From NCBI RefSeq assembly GCF_900177515.1, contig NZ_FXAK01000007.1:248001-312000 (forward strand): a DNA stretch of 64,000 nt. The letters are read 5' to 3'. The stretch is from Azospirillum oryzae (GTDB lineage Bacteria > Pseudomonadota > Alphaproteobacteria > Azospirillales > Azospirillaceae). Shown in pieces: positions 59,925 through 64,000 of this stretch (positions are counted from its first letter, which is position 1; each line of letters opens with the position of its first letter). A program made the position numbers and the translations under genes. The notes below the pieces were generated by a model that made no database searches, was not told the origin of the DNA, and saw only the letters and a list, made by a program, of their open reading frames with translations.

Positions 59925-59951
59925 TGAAGCCGTTGTTTACTGGGCCGGTCT

Positions 59952-60695
59952 TTATTGGGCCGGGTAGGGGCGCGCGCCGAAAATCGCCGTGCCGACCCGC
60001 ACATGGGTGGCGCCGAAGCGGACGGCGGTCTCGTAATCGCCGCTCATGCCCATGCTGATTTCCGACAGCCCCAGCCGGCGGGCCATCTCCGCCAGCAGGG
60101 CGAAATGCATCGCCGGCTCCTCGTCCACCGGCGGGATGCACATCAGCCCGGTGACGGGCAGCCCCAGCCGGTCGCGGCAGTCGGCCAGGAAGGCTTCGAC
60201 CTCCGCCGGGGCGATGCCGGCCTTCTGCGGTTCCTCGCCGGTGTTGACCTCGATCAGGCAGCGGGGACGGCGGCCGGATTTCGCCATCTCCCCCGCCAGC
60301 GCCTCCGCCAGTTTCGGGCGGTCCAGCGTCTGGATCACGTCGAACAGGGCGACCGCTTCCCGGACCTTGTTGGTCTGCAGCGGACCGATCAGGTGCAGTT
60401 CCAGTTCGGGGAAGCGCTCCTTCAGCGCCGGGAACTTGGCCTTGGCCTCCTGCACCCGGTTCTCGCCGAACACGCGCTGGCCGGCGGCGAGCGCCTCCTC
60501 CACCGCTTCGGCCGGATGGGTCTTCGACACGGCGACCAACGTCACCGAACCGTCGCCGCGCCCGCAGGCCGATGCCGTTTCCGCAATGGCGCGGCGCACC
60601 GAGTCGAGCCGTGCCGCCACGCTGTCCGCGTGGGCGGAACCGCCTGCTTCGGCGCCGGTTCGCGTATCTCTGCCAGTGCCCTGCGTCGTCGTCAT
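59952..60695 (-). CDS. YggS-family PLP-binding protein (PLP homeostasis protein)
   Basis: A 247-aa cytosolic protein with the alanine racemase N-domain fold. Pyridoxal phosphate binds through the Lys in VTLVAVSKTHPAEAVEEALA; other signatures are FGENRVQEAKAKF, LHLIGPLQTNKVREAVALFD and SMGMSGDYETAVRFGATHVR. It is not an enzyme but a carrier or regulator of PLP levels in bacteria (YggS, human PLPBP). GGGGGCGGCC lies before the ATG at 60695. It is convergent with the L,D-transpeptidase gene (27 bp between stops). Confidence 0.94.
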   Translation of the reverse strand: MTTTQGTGRDTRTGAEAGGSAHADSVAARLDSVRRAIAETASACGRGDGSVTLVAVSKTHPAEAVEEALAAGQRVFGENRVQEAKAKFPALKERFPELELHLIGPLQTNKVREAVALFDVIQTLDRPKLAEALAGEMAKSGRRPRCLIEVNTGEEPQKAGIAPAEVEAFLADCRDRLGLPVTGLMCIPPVDEEPAMHFALLAEMARRLGLSEISMGMSGDYETAVRFGATHVRVGTAIFGARPYPAQ

Positions 60696-60854
60696 GGCCG
60701 CCCCCAATCCGGTCGCTGCGGGTGTACAGCGCTTCCGCGGCGTGTTAGCGGACGGTCCGCGGAAACGCAAGCGCCCCAAGCGACCATGCCCTTTGCGTCC
60801 GGTCCGCCGGTGCGGGGGATCGTCATCGTTTTTGCATATCGAGGAGACCTCCGC

Positions 60855-61457
60855 ATGCGGAGTCCGTTTCGTTCCCTGCTCTCCGTCCTGACGTCGGCGG
60901 CCCCCGCCGGCCTCCTTGCCGCCGCGCTCGCCGTCTGGTCCGTCGCCACTCCCGCCCACGCCGAGGATCATGGGAAGCCGGCCGCCAAACCTGCGGCGCC
61001 CAAAGCCGAGACCCAGGCGAAGCCCGGCGCCAAGCAAGGCAAGGCCAAGCAGATGCTCGGCTCGCCGATGACCAAGGTGCGCTTCAGCGAGCCGGCCTTT
61101 CCGCTGACGGACGACGGCACCTATCGCGGCTTCATGGACAGGATTCTGGACGAATACGGCCGCCGCTGCGTGCGGCAGGAACAGTTCGGCTGGGAAATCG
61201 CGAAGGACGATCAGGAGCGGCTCGACTATATCTTCCAGGGGACGATGGCGAATTACGGCCGGCTCGGCTATCTGCTGGGGGAAATCCACCCCAAGTCGGT
61301 GACCGATCCGGAAACCATCTCCTTCCTCGCCGACCGCAACAAGGAACGCTACCTGCTGGTCTGGACGCCGCTGGAGTCGTCGGTGCTGTTCATGATGTGC
61401 GACACCGCGGCCAAGGACGCCAAGGCCGACCAGCCCAAATCCGCTCCGAAGAAATAA
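60855..61457 (+). CDS. Exported hypothetical protein
   Basis: A 200-aa protein with a long signal peptide (MRSPFRSLLSVLTSAAPAGL to THAHAED; cleavage near residue 36), a Lys/Ala/Pro-rich linker, and a conserved-looking helical domain with FMDRILDEYGRRCVRQEQFG and DYIFQGTMANYGRLGYLLGE. Cysteines in RRCVRQEQ and MMCDTAAK could form a disulfide. GAGGAG lies before the ATG. Function unknown. The 158 bp before it are an untranslated leader region with an AT-rich patch. Confidence 0.85.
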   Translation: MRSPFRSLLSVLTSAAPAGLLAAALAVWSVATPAHAEDHGKPAAKPAAPKAETQAKPGAKQGKAKQMLGSPMTKVRFSEPAFPLTDDGTYRGFMDRILDEYGRRCVRQEQFGWEIAKDDQERLDYIFQGTMANYGRLGYLLGEIHPKSVTDPETISFLADRNKERYLLVWTPLESSVLFMMCDTAAKDAKADQPKSAPKK

Positions 61458-61475
61458 GGCGGTCCGGAATAACGA

Positions 61476-61503
61476 AAAGGCGGCGGATTTCTCCGCCGCC
61501 TTT
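61476..61503. terminator. Bidirectional terminator between the exported protein gene and porin 1
   Basis: A 12-bp perfect stem AAAGGCGGCGGA/TCCGCCGCCTTT with loop TTTC, centred between the exported-protein stop and the porin stop. The same stem core recurs at 62923-62944 after the second porin, so the porin duplication included its terminator. Confidence 0.92.
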
Positions 61504-61533
61504 CGCGTTCGTGCCGTCGGGGATCGCGCGCGC

Positions 61534-62622
61534 TCAGAAGGCGAAGCGGGTGTCCCACAGGACGATGTTGGCGTCGTTGTTCACGCCGCCGACCTTGTTG
61601 TCGAGATAGCTGTATTCCAGACCCGTGGTCAGGCCCGGCGCCACGGTATAGGTCACACCGGCCTGCCAGACATGGGCGCGGGAGTTCAGGCCGGCGAAGT
61701 TGCTGTCGATGCCCTTGGCGTCGGTGTAGGTGGCGGCCAGGATGACCGGACCCAGCGTGTAGTTGGCGCCGACGATCCACACCTGCTGATCGTCCACGCC
61801 GCGGGTGCCGGTGGCATAGCCGCTGTCGCCGCTGAAGGCGTAGCTGCCGCCGATCTTGAAATCGGCATAGGACACATTGGCGCCGACATGGACCGAGGAC
61901 AGATCCTCAAGCCCGCTGGCCGCCTTGGCGAACTGGTAGGCGGCGCTCGCCTCCACGCCGAAGCCGCCGAACTCGCCCTTGTAGGTGGCCTGGACCTCGG
62001 CCATGTCGTGATAGGCGGTGCTGTTCTTGCGGCGGTTCACGTCGGTGTTGCTGCTGCCATACACCGGGGTGTAGGCGGCGCCGACCTGGAACCCGGCGAC
62101 GCTCGGCGTCAGGTAGACGATCTTGGTGCTGGCGTCGCCCGACTCCAGCGTGCGCAGGCTGCCCAGCACATAGGGGGCGCCGGTGGCGTTCACGTAGTAG
62201 TTCAGGTACTGGGCGTCGGGCGAGCCCTCGATGCCTTCGACGTTCGGGCTGATGATGCCGTATTCGTCCGACAGGCCGTTGATCACGCCGGCCTGCACCG
62301 TGCCGAAGCCGCCGTTCACGAAGATGAAGGCGCGGTCGCTGTCGGTGCTGCGGTTGTTGGCGGTGCCGCCGGAGGCGCGCAGGCGCAGGCGGGCACCATA
62401 TTCCAGGCCGTTGTCGGCCTTGGCCGTCGGGGTGATGTTGAGGCGGAAGCGGTTGGCGAACTCGGTCTGGCGCAGCCCGGTGTCATTGTCCTGGTCGACA
62501 TAGGCGCCCTGGAAATAGGCGTCGCCACCCAACAGGATATCGAACTTGGCCTGGGCCGAGGCGGTGCCGCAGCCGGCGGCGAAGGCGACGGCTGCACAGC
62601 CGATGACGAGAGAGCGCTTCAT
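61534..62622 (-). CDS. Outer-membrane porin, copy 1
   Basis: A 362-aa general porin. The signal peptide MKRSLVIGCAAVAFAAGCGT ends ASAQA; the mature protein has alternating beta-strand sequence (LEYGARLRLRASGG, GGSYAFSGDSGYATGT, TTGLEYSYLDNK) and ends WDTRFAF, with the terminal Phe recognised by the BAM assembly machine. It is of the alphaproteobacterial Gram-negative porin type (16-stranded trimer). It is a tandem paralogue of the partial gene downstream at 62973, with about 70 percent similar residues. Each has its own leader and terminator. Confidence 0.93.
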   Translation of the reverse strand: MKRSLVIGCAAVAFAAGCGTASAQAKFDILLGGDAYFQGAYVDQDNDTGLRQTEFANRFRLNITPTAKADNGLEYGARLRLRASGGTANNRSTDSDRAFIFVNGGFGTVQAGVINGLSDEYGIISPNVEGIEGSPDAQYLNYYVNATGAPYVLGSLRTLESGDASTKIVYLTPSVAGFQVGAAYTPVYGSSNTDVNRRKNSTAYHDMAEVQATYKGEFGGFGVEASAAYQFAKAASGLEDLSSVHVGANVSYADFKIGGSYAFSGDSGYATGTRGVDDQQVWIVGANYTLGPVILAATYTDAKGIDSNFAGLNSRAHVWQAGVTYTVAPGLTTGLEYSYLDNKVGGVNNDANIVLWDTRFAF

Positions 62623-62972
62623 GGGGTGTCATCCTGGATGCATGCGCCCCATGGGAAGCAGGGCGCGAGCGGTGTCTTGTGCTCCAAGACTTAATCCCGT
62701 CACCCACCGGCGGACAAGTGGCCGCGATGGTGGAAGTCCCCGCATCCCGATGACAGTGACGGGAAAAACACGCACTCCCGGATCATGTAAATTCATATAC
62801 TAAGTGTTTGGCGATTTTCCGGCGATTGCTTGCAAGGAGATCGCCGCATTCTCACTCGGAAGGGTTAACTCTTTCGGCTGGTACGTCGCGGTGATCCAGT
62901 AGGCCGGCGGAACAAAAAAAGAGGCGGCGGATTTCTCCGCCGCCTTCGCGTCTGCTGCCAGGGGACCGCTTC
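62623..62972 (-). other. Gene-free interval between the two porin genes
   Basis: About 350 bp. From 62623 to about 62800 is the leader and promoter region of porin 1 (minus strand), with an AT-rich patch at 62785-62805 (minus-strand ACTTAGTATATG). A terminator for porin 2 lies at 62914-62944: a 9-bp stem GGCGGCGGA/TCCGCCGCC with loop GAAA on the minus strand and a run of T after it. The remaining sequence shows no gene. GC content is lower than in the flanks, as usual for porin leaders. Confidence 0.75.
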
Positions 62973-64000
62973 TTAGAAAGCGAAGCGGGTGTCCCACAGA
63001 ACGATGTTGGCATCGTTGTTGATGCCGCCCGACTTGTTGTCGACGTAGCTGTACTCCAGGCCCGTGGTCAGGCCCGGGGCGACGGTGTAGGTCACGCCGG
63101 CCTGATAGATGTGGGCGCGGGCATAGTCGGCGGCGGTGGCGGCACCGGTGCCGACATTGGCGCCCTTGGCGTCGGTGTAGGTGGCGGCCAGGATCACCGG
63201 ACCCAGGGTGTACTGGGCACCGACGATCCAGACCTGGTTGTCGTCGACGCCGGTGTGGCCATTGGCATAGCCGCTGTCGCCGCTGAAGGCATAGCTGCCG
63301 CCGAGGGCGAAGGCGCCGTAGGAGATGGTGGCGCCGGCGTGGACCGACGACAGGTCTTCGAAGCCGGTCGGGGCCTGGGCGAACTGGTAGGCGACGCTGG
63401 CTTCCAGGCCGACGCCGCTGAAGGCGCCCTTATAGTAGGCCTGGATTTCACCCATGTCGTTGTAGGTGACGTTCTTGCGGCGGTTCACGTCGGTGCCGCT
63501 GCTGCCGTAGGTCGGGGTGTAGGCGGCCGACAGCTTGAAGCCGGCGAAGCTCGGGGTCGAGTAGACGATCTTGGTGCTGGCGTCGCCCGACTCGAGCGTG
63601 CGCAGCGCACCCGTCACGTACGGCAGCGAGGTGACGCCGTAGTAGATGCTGTAGAAGCCGTCCGGGCTGCCCGAGATGCCGTCGATGTTCGGGCCGATGA
63701 CGCCCGAGTCGTCCGACGGGCCGTTGGTCACGCCGGCCTGCACCGAACCGAAGGTGCCGTTCACGAAGATGTAGGCGCGGTCGTAATCGGTGGTGCGGGC
63801 GTTGCTGGTGCCGTTGTTGGCGCGCAGACGCAGGCGGGCGCCGTATTCCAGGCCGTTGTCGGCCTTGGCCGTCGGGGTGACGGTCAGGCGGAAGCGGTTG
63901 GCGAACTCGGTCTTGCGCAGGCCGTTGTCGTTGTCCTGGTCGACATAGGCGCCCTGGAAGAACGCATCGCCGCCCAGCAGGACGTCGAACTTGGACTGGG
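62973..64000 (-). CDS. Outer-membrane porin, copy 2, partial (N-terminus beyond window)
   Basis: About 341 residues are visible without a start, running from the window end to the stop at 62973. The visible part starts QSKFDVLLGGDAFFQGAYVD, so only the signal peptide and a few residues are missing. It matches copy 1 along its whole length, with small indels and a 7-residue insertion (GANVGTGAATAADYARAHIY against GIDSNFAGLNSRAHVW). It also ends WDTRFAF. Differences concentrate in regions expected to be extracellular loops, as in porins that vary in ion or solute selectivity. Confidence 0.92.
   Translation of the reverse strand, partial: QSKFDVLLGGDAFFQGAYVDQDNDNGLRKTEFANRFRLTVTPTAKADNGLEYGARLRLRANNGTSNARTTDYDRAYIFVNGTFGSVQAGVTNGPSDDSGVIGPNIDGISGSPDGFYSIYYGVTSLPYVTGALRTLESGDASTKIVYSTPSFAGFKLSAAYTPTYGSSGTDVNRRKNVTYNDMGEIQAYYKGAFSGVGLEASVAYQFAQAPTGFEDLSSVHAGATISYGAFALGGSYAFSGDSGYANGHTGVDDNQVWIVGAQYTLGPVILAATYTDAKGANVGTGAATAADYARAHIYQAGVTYTVAPGLTTGLEYSYVDNKSGGINNDANIVLWDTRFAF

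Noticed and set aside
1..64000. CRISPR arrays, complete insertion sequences, rRNA operons
   Set aside because: No regularly spaced repeats, no transposase gene and no rRNA sequence were found in the window.

Overview
The window is about 64 kb of GC-rich, densely coded chromosome from an alphaproteobacterium, most likely Rhodospirillales and close to Azospirillum. Support for this is the order mutM, enoyl-CoA hydratase, rpsT, dnaA, a Suv3-type RNA helicase, a Tim44-domain protein, a PA0069-type radical SAM protein, and tandem Gram-negative porins ending in Phe. The placement is inferred from gene content; no search was run.

Layout. 1-5.6 kb: a partial hypothetical gene, gpt, and two identical tRNA-Arg(ACG) genes, each with its own promoter and terminator. 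They bracket a three-gene cassette: a small protein, a lipase-like hydrolase and an ankyrin-repeat lipoprotein. This reads as a secreted lipase effector with a periplasmic immunity protein. A proline iminopeptidase follows. 5.6-15 kb: a palindromic dispersed repeat, mutM, an exported protein, an enoyl-CoA hydratase, rpsT, dnaA, a response regulator-GGDEF protein, a polyamine-type binding protein with its ATPase but no permease, and a Tim44-domain protein. 15-25 kb: an Hsp15-like protein, a Suv3-like helicase, a Spy/CpxP-like protein divergent from an OmpR/EnvZ-like pair with CpxR-like half-sites between them, ahcY behind an 18-bp perfect palindrome, and a radical SAM protein.

25-39 kb: a second copy of the dispersed repeat, an MFS transporter, a TPR-arginine methyltransferase-like fusion, a lipoprotein adenosine deaminase, three type VI secretion genes (tssL with an OmpA domain, a short tssM, tagF), a PBP1A-type synthase and a flavoprotein. 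39-45 kb: a pair of periplasmic proteins (coiled coil; SH3), a ribbon-helix-helix protein, a HAD phosphatase, a glycosyltransferase and an alpha/beta hydrolase, ending at tRNA-Ser(GGA).

45.3-49.2 kb is accessory DNA: an AT-rich membrane-protein gene, a frameshifted phage terminase remnant, a decayed copy of the marR 3' end, and a 674-aa repeat protein with pre-peptidase-like domains. 49-64 kb returns to core genes: marR, a FAH-family hydrolase with a leader that holds a terminator, xthA, a histidine phosphatase, a DUF882 lipoprotein, an MBL-fold hydrolase, a response regulator, ribA with a degenerate RibB half, an L,D-transpeptidase-like protein, a YggS/PLPBP protein and two tandem porins, the second cut by the window end.

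The most notable points are the lipase/ankyrin cassette between duplicated tRNAs, the short TssM, two families of palindromic intergenic repeats, three candidate operators, and the duplicated marR fragment flanking the repeat-protein gene.
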